Position numbers and translations under genes: made by a program | Assembly (NCBI GenBank): GCA_020047785.1 | Contig: JAIFNI010000103.1 | Coordinates: 1-44,628 of the forward strand | Length of the DNA stretch: 44,628 bases | Source: Clostridia bacterium | GTDB lineage: Bacteria > Bacillota > Clostridia > DSM-8532 | Direction: 5' to 3' | Shown: positions 25,191-34,373 of the stretch, in pieces | Layout of the letters: every line of letters begins with the position of its first letter | Numbering within the stretch: the first letter of the stretch is position 1 | The notes under the pieces: model-generated | Seen by the model: the letters and a program-made list of their open reading frames with translations, nothing else | The model's database searches: none | What the model was told of the DNA's origin: nothing

Positions 25191-27506
25191 ATGATACCAT
25201 TGCCGAATCTGGACGACCAGCGTTACGAAGAGATTCTGGAAGCGGCCCTGCGCCGGATTCCCGTCCTTTTTCCGCTGTGGACCGACCTGAACCCGCATGA
25301 CCCGGGCATCACGCTGCTCGAACTGTTCGCGTGGCTCAAGGAGATGCAGCAGTATCAGCTCAACCGCATCACGGACGCAGGACAGGCGAGTCTGCTGAAG
25401 CTCCTCGGAGTCCTTCCGCTCGGCGCGGAAAGTGCTTTGGCGAGGCTCGCACTTCCTCAGATTGGGCAGCTTCGCATCGAACAGCCGCGGATCGGGCAGC
25501 TTCGCGTCGAACAGCCTCAGCCGGAGCTTGAAAGGCTCCCGGGAGGAACACGGCTGCCGGCTGGCATGAGGTTCGAGGCACAGGGCGGGCTGCCGTTCGA
25601 AAGCACCGAACCGGTACTGCTGTACGGCGACGGTCTGACTGCCGCCGTCGTGTCCGATGGAAAGGAATTCCGAAATGTACTCGACAACCTCAGGGAACCG
25701 GACATCTACTTCCACCCGTTCGGCGCGAAGCCGGTGCCCGGCGAAAGTGCGTTCTATCTGGGGTTCGAACGTCTGGCCGCCGACTTCCCGCTTCGGCTGC
25801 ACGTCCGCGTGGAAGATCGGTATCCGGTGCACCGCAATCCCATAGCGGCGCAAGAAGCCGTACCGGAAGACGTCGTTTGGGAAGTGGGGGTCGCCGGAGC
25901 GGAAGGAATTGCGTTTGAACCGGCCGCGATAGTTCGCGACGGCACATTTGCCTTTGCCCGAACCGGTCTGGTGCGACTGATGACAGGAATGGAACCAGCC
26001 GTGTTTTCTCCGGCAGAGGGATTGCCGGTCTGCCGCTGGATACGGGTTCGGCTGCTGCGTCCGGGCTGCGAGGAAAACCCGCGGATTATGTCCGTCGACA
26101 TCGACACCGTGCAGGTCTCACAGCGCCGAACACATTGCCGCATCTCCCGGTTTCATGTTCCGACCGGGTCCGCGCCGATGAATGAAGCGGCAATGAGTGA
26201 TGCGCCGATGAATGAGACGGCGATGCGTGATGCGCCGATGAATGAGGCGATCGAGTTGCGGGACTGGCTTTGCCTTGAAGGCAGGCATTCCGTTTTCGTG
26301 CGTACGCGGGAAGGCTGGAGGCTGCATGATTCGTTCCGGGAACAGCGGCGCACCGGAACGGACGGAGAATTCCTCGAAATGGTGCTTGAACAACTTCCAG
26401 CCGAACTGATCGGTCACCCGGACGGCAACGTTCTTGTGATTGCCTGCGAACCGGGTTTTGCGGATGCAATGCAGTTGGGCGGTTCAGACGGACTGCCTGG
26501 CCAGAGGTTCGACCTACCTGCGGATGGCTGGGTGCTGGCGTCCGCTCTGACCGTTCTGGTGCGGGAAGAAACGGAAGAAGGTCTGCCCGTGTGGACCGAA
26601 TGGCGGTGCGTACCGTCATTGACTGGTGTCGGACCGCATGACAACTGCTTTTCCTATGACAGCGCCACCAGCGAAATCGTGTTCGGCGACAACCTGCAGG
26701 GGGCCGTGCCGACGGCCGGGGAAGACAATCTGCTGCTTGCAGAGCTTGCGGTGACGGCCGGTGAGACAGGCAATCTGCCCGTGCGTCCTTTCACGGCAGA
26801 AGTACCGGAAGGGAATGGATTCACAGCGGCCGGTCTGCAGGCATCCGCAGGAGGCCGAAATCCGGAAACGGTGCAGGACGCCATGGAACGGGCCAAAGCA
26901 ATGCTGAACCGCTGCACCCGCGCCGTCACGGCGGCGGACTGGGAAAAATTGGCATCTATGACACCTGGTCTCCGCGTGGGCGGCGTCAGGGCGCTTCCCG
27001 GATTTGATGCGGATTTGAATCAGGGGGGAGAATCTTTCGTGCCTGCCACGGTGACGGTGGTCATCACCCCTTTCGGTGCCAGACCCTGTCCGGTACCGGA
27101 TGCGGCGTTCCTCGAAGCGGTTCGCAGGCATCTGGAGGCGTATCGGCTTGTCACGACGCGTGTGAAGGTGATGGGACCCGTGTATGTGCCCATCTCGGTG
27201 CATGTGGAAATTCTCGCCGAAGGCGGATCGCTGCCGGATGCCGATGCAGCGGTTCGAAGGGCTTTGGAAGACTACTTCTCGGGGGTTCGCGGGGAGACGA
27301 CCGGACAGAGACCATCCTTCGGAGAACCGGTGCGGGAGAGCATCCTGACGGTCTGCACCGCGGATGTGCCCGGGGTTGCCCGCGTGAAGCGCGTTACGCT
27401 CGGGGTGCGGCATCCGGATTGCCGACGGGACCGCTACGGTACCATTGTCCTGCCTCCTTACGGGCTGCCGAGTCTGGGGGATCTGCAGGTCCGGGTGCTT
27501 CAGTGA
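25191..27506 (+). CDS. gpJ-like baseplate protein 2 (Afp12-like)
   Basis: LDDQRYEEILEAALRRIPVLFPLWTDLNPHDPGITLLELFAWLKEMQQYQLNRI; VTAADWEKLASMTPGLRVGGVRALPG. Confidence 0.88.
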   Translation: MIPLPNLDDQRYEEILEAALRRIPVLFPLWTDLNPHDPGITLLELFAWLKEMQQYQLNRITDAGQASLLKLLGVLPLGAESALARLALPQIGQLRIEQPRIGQLRVEQPQPELERLPGGTRLPAGMRFEAQGGLPFESTEPVLLYGDGLTAAVVSDGKEFRNVLDNLREPDIYFHPFGAKPVPGESAFYLGFERLAADFPLRLHVRVEDRYPVHRNPIAAQEAVPEDVVWEVGVAGAEGIAFEPAAIVRDGTFAFARTGLVRLMTGMEPAVFSPAEGLPVCRWIRVRLLRPGCEENPRIMSVDIDTVQVSQRRTHCRISRFHVPTGSAPMNEAAMSDAPMNETAMRDAPMNEAIELRDWLCLEGRHSVFVRTREGWRLHDSFREQRRTGTDGEFLEMVLEQLPAELIGHPDGNVLVIACEPGFADAMQLGGSDGLPGQRFDLPADGWVLASALTVLVREETEEGLPVWTEWRCVPSLTGVGPHDNCFSYDSATSEIVFGDNLQGAVPTAGEDNLLLAELAVTAGETGNLPVRPFTAEVPEGNGFTAAGLQASAGGRNPETVQDAMERAKAMLNRCTRAVTAADWEKLASMTPGLRVGGVRALPGFDADLNQGGESFVPATVTVVITPFGARPCPVPDAAFLEAVRRHLEAYRLVTTRVKVMGPVYVPISVHVEILAEGGSLPDADAAVRRALEDYFSGVRGETTGQRPSFGEPVRESILTVCTADVPGVARVKRVTLGVRHPDCRRDRYGTIVLPPYGLPSLGDLQVRVLQ
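25455..25514 (+). repeat. 30-bp x 2 tandem repeat (PQIGQLRIEQ / PRIGQLRVEQ)
   Basis: Direct reading in the gpJ-like 2 ORF. Confidence 0.85.
26175..26250 (+). repeat. 30-bp x 2.5 tandem repeat (PMNEAAMSDA / PMNETAMRDA / PMNEA)
   Basis: ccgatgaatgaagcggcaatgagtgatgcg repeated. Confidence 0.9.
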
Positions 27507-27563
27507 GTCGGTGCAGCCTGCAGGTCCGGGTGCTTCAGTGAGTCGGTGCAGCCTGCAGGTCCG
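27483..27563 (+). repeat. 35-bp x 2.3 direct repeat carrying the stop codon of gpJ-like 2
   Basis: ctgcaggtccgggtgcttcagtgagtcggtgcagc at 27483-27517 and 27518-27552, partial third from 27553. Confidence 0.95.
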
Positions 27564-27619
27564 CGCGCTGCAGCAAGGTCAGTGCGAATGAACTGGAAGA
27601 CAGTGAGGTGAGGGAAACC

Positions 27620-28783
27620 ATGGGTCAGGACAGGGGCAGGATGATCATGACGCTGAATCGGTCGGGGGAATGGCGGCGCGGCCTTCTTTCCGGCCTGCGC
27701 GCCGAGGGGCATGAGGTGGTCTTTTCCGAGCGGACTGACAGCGGCGGACTGCTGTCCGGAGCTGTGCTCGTGACAGGTTCCATCGACAGCACGGAACCCG
27801 GGTTCGCCTGGGGCGGCATTCGCATCGATGCGGACCTGCCGGAAAACTCGGTTCTGCGTGTGTCATGCCACGCTTCGGACAGCCGGGAAATCACGGTCGA
27901 CGGGGAACCGGCGGATCTCGATCGGTTTCTCCGCGGTTCTCACGGCGGGGTAGAGTCGGCGCTGGCTCTTCTTTCTCCGTTGTTCTCCCCTGCATTTTCC
28001 GGGTCGCGGGATGGACTTGCGGGCGTAACGGGCCGATGGCTGTGGCTCAGGTTGGAACTGCTCGTACCGCAGCCCGAACGGTTCCGCCTTCGCAGCATCA
28101 AACTGGTGCTGGCCCGGGAAAAACTGCTGGATTATCTGCCGGAAATCTACCGGGATACGCCGGAAGGGGATGATTTCCTCCGCCGGTTTCTGGAGGTGTT
28201 CGACAGCACGTTTTTTGAGATGGAGGATCGGATCGGACGCATTCCGGAACGGCTTGACTGGACGGTCACGCAGGGACCGATGCTGCGCACCCTGGCCGAG
28301 TGGGTCTGTCTGGGCGATGCGCCGGAGCTTTCGGATGCAGCCCTGAGGGAGCGGATGAGCGGTCTTGCCGAAGAGTACGGCGCCATCGGCACACGACCCG
28401 GCATCGAGCGCTTCGTGGAGAAGGAGCTCGGTGTGAAGCCGACGATCGTCGAATGGTTCGATTGGGAGCGGATGTACCGGGAAAGCCCTGACCGGGAACA
28501 GATGGAGGAGCTTTTCGGCACGGATCCGCACCGATTCTTCCTGCTTCTTCCCGACGGCGTGTTTCCCGGGACACAGGCCGCAGCGGCATTCCAACGGAAA
28601 CTGCGTGAAAACGTCCCGGCAGGCGCGGAGGCGGAAATCGTCCTGCTGCGCCAGGGAATTGTCCTCGGGAAGCATACGTACCTCGGTGTCAACAGCCTCG
28701 TCGGAGCCTGGAGCCCCGTACGCATCGACGAAAACGTCACCCTTTCATACGACACGCTGATAGGAGGAGACCCCGATGAATAA
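27620..28783 (+). CDS. Phage tail protein I (gpI)-like baseplate protein
   Basis: LLDYLPEIYRDTPEGDDFLRRFLEVFDSTFFEMEDRIGRIPERLDWTV; ATG 27620 with SD gaggtgaggg. Confidence 0.88.
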   Translation: MGQDRGRMIMTLNRSGEWRRGLLSGLRAEGHEVVFSERTDSGGLLSGAVLVTGSIDSTEPGFAWGGIRIDADLPENSVLRVSCHASDSREITVDGEPADLDRFLRGSHGGVESALALLSPLFSPAFSGSRDGLAGVTGRWLWLRLELLVPQPERFRLRSIKLVLAREKLLDYLPEIYRDTPEGDDFLRRFLEVFDSTFFEMEDRIGRIPERLDWTVTQGPMLRTLAEWVCLGDAPELSDAALRERMSGLAEEYGAIGTRPGIERFVEKELGVKPTIVEWFDWERMYRESPDREQMEELFGTDPHRFFLLLPDGVFPGTQAAAAFQRKLRENVPAGAEAEIVLLRQGIVLGKHTYLGVNSLVGAWSPVRIDENVTLSYDTLIGGDPDE

Positions 28784-30581
28784 CAAGAATCTGTTTCCCC
28801 TGGAGAGAAACCGTTATTTCCATGGGAAGATGCTCACGGCCAGAGATTTTGAGACGGAGCAGCGGTATTTCAACGACAAGCGTCGGCTTGTGAACCGCTG
28901 CCTGTTCGGTGCCGGCGTCGTCTGCGGCCTCGGGGTCTACCTCAACGACGACACGTCGCTTTCGGTGGAGACGGGCCTTGCGCTCGATTATGCCGGCCGG
29001 GAGATCGTCGTTTCCTCTCCCGTCATCCGCAAACTCCAGATGATTGACGGCTTCGAGGCCCTTGCGGGCAAGGAGCAGGCCTGGCTTTGCCTGGCCTATG
29101 GCGAACAGCCGAAGGAAGCGGTCAACAACATCGGTGCGCCGGACTCAGAAAGCAGACAGTTCAATAAGGTCGAGGAAGGTTACCGTCTGTTCGTCGATAC
29201 CGGGGAACCCGATGCGGACGTGCTGTTCGGGGACGGCGGACGAAACGGGGTACAGCGGCTGTACACCGGCAGGGGGCTCAGCCTGTACCTCATCGTACCT
29301 GCGGTTTCTCTTTCGGATCAAGCACTGGCCCTCCGGATGATCCTTGTCAAGTGTGCCGGTCTTCCGCCAGTTTCCTTTACGCTCTCATTCCGTTCCGACT
29401 ACCTCCGTCAGGGTGATTCCGACAGCATCTCCCTCTCCTTTCAGGAAGACCGGAATGCAGGGCGCGACATCCATTTTCTCGATTTCGAACTGCAGGCCGC
29501 GGCCGTGGCCGACATGCAGGTTCCTTTCTGCAAGGGTGCCGCCGCGCTTGCGCTTCGCATGGGCGACTTCGCCGACCGCGCGGACCTTCCGCTGCGGCCG
29601 ATGGTTCATCTGTGCGGCAGCGAGGCCGCCTACAGGCAGATGATGGACATCCAGATGAGCAGCCTCGAGCGTCGGATGGGTGGAGACGATACGCCTGTAT
29701 ATCTCGCGAAAATTGATTACGCGAGCGCTGGCAGCACCCATGTCCTCCGGCGGGTCACATCGCTGCCTTTCGGACAGCGCGTGTCCGGCATCGATGGCGG
29801 AACGGGTTCACAGTCGCCGACAGCGGGTGCCGCAGGCGGATCTTTCGGGGAAGTGACATCCGAGGTGTCCATGCTCAAGTACTGGCAGAAACCCGAAGTC
29901 ACGGTGCGGAACAACCCGGCGCGCAAGAGTCTTCATTTTCATTTCGGCGTGCCCTCGACCGAGGCATATGATTATGCGACCTCTTCCGGCGAAGTGAATG
30001 TGCCGCTCACCGGAGCCATTCGCGTCAATGGGCGATATGCTTCGGAAGAAGTACCGCACAATCTCGGCATCGGCAACGTCAGTCTCAGCTTTGCCGTGGA
30101 TTTCGGCAGCGGAGAAGCGCGACGGCTGTTGTTCGGCAACGGCGACGTTTTCAATTCGAAGACCGAAGGCAAGGAGGTACCGCGCGTGGAAGTCGCCGGC
30201 ATCCTTTACCCGGACGCGGGAACCTTCCGCATCGGCGTGCGTTGCTTCGACCATGTGGAGGGACATTTCCTGAAGGTCCGCTGGTTCGCCTACAAGGTGA
30301 CGCGCGACACGGCCGATCTGCGGTCGAGGGATCTTGTCAGTGTGAAAATTACCCCGGAAATCCACAAGCTGCGGGTGCGGGAGCGCGTACATTTCCGCGC
30401 GCTTGTCACAGGCACCGAGGACAAGGGTGTCGTCTGGAATGTGAAGGACGCAGAGGGCGGCAAAATCGATCAGAGCGGTCTCTACCAGGCTCCGAGCAAG
30501 CCCGGCACGTATGAGATCGTCGCAACCAGTACCCTCGACCCTGCGGCGGAGGCGAGTTCTTTCCTGATCGTCGAGGAATGA
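28776..30581 (+). CDS. eCIS-conserved ~600-aa protein (NRYFHGKMLTARDFETEQRYFNDKRR) with C-terminal Ig-like domain
   Basis: N-terminal signature recurrent in eCIS loci; C-terminal ITPEIHKLRVRERVHFRALVTGTEDKGVVWNV...GLYQAPSKPGTYEIVATSTLDP. Confidence 0.8.
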   Translation: MNNKNLFPLERNRYFHGKMLTARDFETEQRYFNDKRRLVNRCLFGAGVVCGLGVYLNDDTSLSVETGLALDYAGREIVVSSPVIRKLQMIDGFEALAGKEQAWLCLAYGEQPKEAVNNIGAPDSESRQFNKVEEGYRLFVDTGEPDADVLFGDGGRNGVQRLYTGRGLSLYLIVPAVSLSDQALALRMILVKCAGLPPVSFTLSFRSDYLRQGDSDSISLSFQEDRNAGRDIHFLDFELQAAAVADMQVPFCKGAAALALRMGDFADRADLPLRPMVHLCGSEAAYRQMMDIQMSSLERRMGGDDTPVYLAKIDYASAGSTHVLRRVTSLPFGQRVSGIDGGTGSQSPTAGAAGGSFGEVTSEVSMLKYWQKPEVTVRNNPARKSLHFHFGVPSTEAYDYATSSGEVNVPLTGAIRVNGRYASEEVPHNLGIGNVSLSFAVDFGSGEARRLLFGNGDVFNSKTEGKEVPRVEVAGILYPDAGTFRIGVRCFDHVEGHFLKVRWFAYKVTRDTADLRSRDLVSVKITPEIHKLRVRERVHFRALVTGTEDKGVVWNVKDAEGGKIDQSGLYQAPSKPGTYEIVATSTLDPAAEASSFLIVEE

Positions 30582-30663
30582 GTCGGAGGAACCGGTCGAA
30601 TTTTTTGCAGAGCGGTTGACACATGCAGAAATGCGCAGAGATGACTGACAGCAGGAGGAAACG

Positions 30664-31413
30664 ATGAACACCCTCATCTTGGACGGAAAATACCAGGTGC
30701 AGGAGGTGCTGACGGCGTGCGAAGGCTTCAGGGCCTGCCTTTGCATCGATGTCGAGACCGACAGCGGGTACCGCCCGGTGATCGTGAACACCTATACGCG
30801 GGATGACGATATCCGTCGGCTGCTGCCGGCGTTCTACGACATGCGGGAGTCCGGGAGCCCCGGCCTCGTGCGGGTTGTGCCGGGGCTCCACAGCGTGTCG
30901 GCCATCTTCGACTGCCGGCGCGGAACCAGGCTGGCCTCCTTCTTCGGCCGAAACTGCCGGAGCGACTTTGCGGAGCGATGCCATTACGCGCACCAGCTGC
31001 TGGAAACCTGCCTGCTGCTTGACACCGTGCCGGATTTCATAGCGCATGCCTGCCTTTCGCAGGAAAATATCATGGTGCTGCCGGCGACCCGGCAGATGGC
31101 GATGCAGTGGATTCTTCCCCCGGAAGAAATCCGGGAGCCGGGGTTCCGTCCGCGAAAGATGGCTCTGCTGCTGTCATGCCTGTTCGAGAAGAACCGGTTC
31201 CTGCCGGAGGCCGTGCCCGGTTTCATCGGGGAACTGATGACCGGAGAGTGTCCGAGTCTGGCGGCTGCCCTGTCGAAATGGAAAGATCTGCGCAATGCCG
31301 TGCTGGAGGAACACCGGCGGCTGCTCGCGGAACCCTGGCTTCGGAGCGTGCTGCGACGGTTGCGGCAGGCGGCGGAAAGCGCCTGGATTTCCCGGCGGAA
31401 GCGCAGGGGATAG
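30664..31413 (+). CDS. Degenerate protein-kinase-like (pseudokinase-like) protein
   Basis: LDGKYQVQEVLTACEGFRACLCIDVETDSGYRPVIVNTY (G-loop/beta3-like) and ACLSQENIMVLP at the position of HRDxKPENI; HRD and DFG not evident. Confidence 0.45.
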   Translation: MNTLILDGKYQVQEVLTACEGFRACLCIDVETDSGYRPVIVNTYTRDDDIRRLLPAFYDMRESGSPGLVRVVPGLHSVSAIFDCRRGTRLASFFGRNCRSDFAERCHYAHQLLETCLLLDTVPDFIAHACLSQENIMVLPATRQMAMQWILPPEEIREPGFRPRKMALLLSCLFEKNRFLPEAVPGFIGELMTGECPSLAAALSKWKDLRNAVLEEHRRLLAEPWLRSVLRRLRQAAESAWISRRKRRG

Positions 31414-31446
31414 ACAGCGACTGGATTTCCCGGCGGAAGCGCAGGG
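31383..31446 (+). repeat. 26-bp exact direct repeat (period 38 bp) flanking the stop codon of the kinase-like ORF
   Basis: ctggatttcccggcggaagcgcaggg at 31383-31408 and 31421-31446. Confidence 0.95.
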
Positions 31447-31514
31447 ATGGACCGCGCATATTTCATTTGAAACACCTGGAAGTCATGGATGCACCTGCTG
31501 ATTTGCAGGCCCCA

Positions 31515-31543
31515 TTGTCTGCCGGTGCGTTTATCGGATAAAT
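31515..31543 (+). promoter_or_regulatory. Candidate promoter TTGTCT-N17-ATAAAT
   Basis: In the intergenic gap before the membrane signalling protein. Confidence 0.35.
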
Positions 31544-31564
31544 ACGCATGGAAGGATGTGCCGG

Positions 31565-34360
31565 ATGAAGAAGGCAGTCAGTTTCATCATTATTCTGCTT
31601 TCAGTGGGGGCGCTGGCCTATATTTTCCTGACGGTCGCCTGGGGCGGCAGTCTGCTGCCCGGCGAAACGAGCACCGATGCCTGGGAATCCTCCCATGCGG
31701 TCGACCGCAGCGGGAACCTGTACTTCGTTCAGAAGGAACAGGAGAGCGTCTCCCTTGTCAGTCTCGACTCGACGGGCCGAAGGGTATACCGCCGCGACAT
31801 CACGGCGGATGTGACGCTTCCCTGCGTGTTCGACGATCTGTTCGTCGACCAGGACAAGAACCTCTATCTGACGACCTATTCGCTTGTGCCCGACACATCC
31901 GTCATCCGCCGGGTTTCCATCTTTCGGTACCGGGAGGACGGCAGTTTTGTGGGGCGCATCTTCCAGGAGGACATCGTCGGCCTGCAGGATGGAAAATTCC
32001 GGCTGATTTCAGCAATGAGCGACGACGATGCGGCCGTGTACTTCGGCCTGCTCCGGGAAACAGGCGCCGATCTGTACGCGTATGCGAAAACCGGGGAAAA
32101 CATGGCGGTCAAGACCGGGGCGCAGGCTTATCCGGCAGACATGAAACCCGTCAACACCTTCTACGTCCTGCCTTCGGGAGACTTGATCTTCAGCCTGGAA
32201 GGCGGAACACTGCTGAAGACGGCCCGGGACGGGACGGAAACGCGGCATGAATTTGGGGCGGGCGTCATCGTCGATCGCATCTGGTTCGCCGGCATCCAGT
32301 TCTATTTCCGGGACGCGGCCAGCGGTACGGTGTATGTTTCCTCCGCCGCGAACCTGGATCCGGCCGTGGCCATCGGCGGCACCGAGACGGTCGAGGATGA
32401 TGCGCGGACCCTGTTCCGGCAGCTCGATCCGGTTGCGATCGGCAATGTGGGCAATGTCATGGGCATTCTGCAGCGTGACGGCACAAGTCGGATATTCCTC
32501 GGCGGATTCGCCTTTCTGCCGGATATCGGCAGCAGTACCGGAACCGGGGAAGCGGATCTGCTTCGTTGGCTCCTTCTTGCCGGCATCGCAGCAGGCTGTC
32601 TGATACTCACCCTGCTGCTCTGGGAATTCTACTGCAGTTTCCTGAACATGCGCATGCCCCTCCTGCTGCGGCAGGGACTGCTTGTCGTGCTGGTTGTGTT
32701 CCTCTCCCTGTATTTCCTGATCAACCGCATCATCGTGCCCCAGTCGCAGCAGATGCTCCAGGGAGTCGATCGCGAGGATCGCATCCGTGCGGGCCAGTCG
32801 TTTATCGCAGCCTTCAGGAGTCACTCGGAAGCTGCGGCGTCCGGAACTGCGGAAGCGACCGAAGCAGCCGCCTTCTTCCTCCGTTACCGGGACAATCTGC
32901 AGGCCGGTCTGCCCGGTCTGCGCAGCGGAAATCCGACGGATCTCGAGATGGCCGCACGGGCACTTGACACTTCGCATTTCTGTTTTTTCACGGGCATCGA
33001 CGGCGAGTATCGCATTCTGGCTTCGACCGACCGCTATGAGCCGGGGTTCCCGGCAGTCCGTCTGGGATACGGAACCGGCATGATTCTTGAACTCGCCGAC
33101 ACGGCCAGATACGGCACGCTCTCCTTTGAGGCGCAGACCCGCAAGGGCAGGGAATTATGCGTGCTGATGCCGACGAGCATGACATACGGCGGGTCGCCCG
33201 TCCTGCTGGGCGTCCTGACCGGACTGGATGCACGGGAACGGAACACGTCCGCCATGGTGAACACGGTTTCCCGGTTTCTGGTATTCGTGGGCTTGGCGCT
33301 GGTGCTGCTGATGCTGCTGGTCGAGGTGTTCACGGTCTACAACCTCCGCAAGCTCGAGCGAGGCGTTCACCGCATTGCCGCAGGGGAGTACGGCGGCGAT
33401 ATCGGGGTGCGGTCCGGAGATGAAATCGAAGACCTGTCGAATTCCATTCAGGCACTTTCACTTGGAATGAAGGACACACGCACGAGTCTGAACCTGCTCA
33501 ATGCATCCTACCACCGCTTCGTGCCGGAGCGTTTTCTGGAGATGATCGGGGAAACGCATATCGAGAAAGTCGGCAAGCAGTCACAGGCCTACAAGGAAAA
33601 TGCGATTCTGCTGTTTCTTCGTTTCCGGTTCCTGTCGAGTGCGGAGGAACGAAGCGAGGAAATTTTCGCCAGCATCAACACCGTGTTCGAGGCAATTGCT
33701 CCGGTGGCAGGTGAAAGCGGCGGCACCGTGTACAACTTCATGCCGGACGGATTCAATGCCGTGTTTGAAGGCGGCACCGAGGCTGTGCTGCGCACGGCGC
33801 TCCGCATGCGGGAAGTGATGCATGGCCTGAACGCCCGCAGCCGGGAGGAAGGCCGGGGGGAAGTCGACATACGCCTGTTTCTCACACGGGGCAATCTCAT
33901 GATGGGGTTCATCGGCGAGGAGAAGCGCATGGAACCGGCTGCCGTCACCAACGAGGCACGCAAGGCAGAACCGCTGCTGCAGCTTTGTTTCGACAGCGAC
34001 ATCCATATCGCGTGCACCCTCGAGGTGCTGGAATCGCTGCCGGTCGGCGTTTATCGGAACCGGCTCATCGGCGAAGTGATGGTGCGGGAGGAGCGGGTGG
34101 CGCTCTATGATCTGTTCGACAGCGATCCGTACGACCTCGTCAAGGCCAAGGAAACCTTCGCGGACCGGTTTGAACTCGGTGTCCGCCTGTTCACAAAAAT
34201 GGATAATGCCAACGCACGCAACATGTTCATGGAAATCCTGAAGAACACCTCGCTCGACGGCGCTGCGCGCAACTACATGTACATCACGGAGTACAACCTC
34301 CGCGCCGGCACGCGGCAGTCGACCTACACCACGATAAGGGAACTCGAACGCACACGCTGA
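31565..34360 (+). CDS. Membrane sensor: extracytoplasmic beta-rich domain, TM segments, HAMP-like, C-terminal degenerate class III nucleotide-cyclase-like domain
   Basis: TM (VSFIIILLSVGALAYIFLTVAW; LLLAGIAAGCLILTLLLW; LLVVLVVFLSLYFLINRII; FLVFVGLALVLLMLLVEVF); HAMP-like IAAGEYGGDIGVRSGDEIEDLSNSIQAL; GGTVYNFMPDGFNAVF and GNLMMGFIGEEKRMEPAAVTNEARKAEPL resemble cyclase motifs. Confidence 0.75.
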   Translation: MKKAVSFIIILLSVGALAYIFLTVAWGGSLLPGETSTDAWESSHAVDRSGNLYFVQKEQESVSLVSLDSTGRRVYRRDITADVTLPCVFDDLFVDQDKNLYLTTYSLVPDTSVIRRVSIFRYREDGSFVGRIFQEDIVGLQDGKFRLISAMSDDDAAVYFGLLRETGADLYAYAKTGENMAVKTGAQAYPADMKPVNTFYVLPSGDLIFSLEGGTLLKTARDGTETRHEFGAGVIVDRIWFAGIQFYFRDAASGTVYVSSAANLDPAVAIGGTETVEDDARTLFRQLDPVAIGNVGNVMGILQRDGTSRIFLGGFAFLPDIGSSTGTGEADLLRWLLLAGIAAGCLILTLLLWEFYCSFLNMRMPLLLRQGLLVVLVVFLSLYFLINRIIVPQSQQMLQGVDREDRIRAGQSFIAAFRSHSEAAASGTAEATEAAAFFLRYRDNLQAGLPGLRSGNPTDLEMAARALDTSHFCFFTGIDGEYRILASTDRYEPGFPAVRLGYGTGMILELADTARYGTLSFEAQTRKGRELCVLMPTSMTYGGSPVLLGVLTGLDARERNTSAMVNTVSRFLVFVGLALVLLMLLVEVFTVYNLRKLERGVHRIAAGEYGGDIGVRSGDEIEDLSNSIQALSLGMKDTRTSLNLLNASYHRFVPERFLEMIGETHIEKVGKQSQAYKENAILLFLRFRFLSSAEERSEEIFASINTVFEAIAPVAGESGGTVYNFMPDGFNAVFEGGTEAVLRTALRMREVMHGLNARSREEGRGEVDIRLFLTRGNLMMGFIGEEKRMEPAAVTNEARKAEPLLQLCFDSDIHIACTLEVLESLPVGVYRNRLIGEVMVREERVALYDLFDSDPYDLVKAKETFADRFELGVRLFTKMDNANARNMFMEILKNTSLDGAARNYMYITEYNLRAGTRQSTYTTIRELERTR

Positions 34361-34373
34361 CAGGGAGGGAACC

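Noticed and set aside
10161-30581. Type VI secretion system
   Set aside because: Single phage-type sheath, gp25/gpJ/gpI baseplate, Afp15-like ATPase, Pvc16/DUF4255 and DUF4157 are present; no TssJLM membrane complex or split TssB/TssC. The set fits eCIS.
31107-31541. 144-aa + strand ORF overlapping the kinase-like gene
   Set aside because: Out-of-frame with the better-supported ORF; its repeats simply translate the 38-bp-period duplication.
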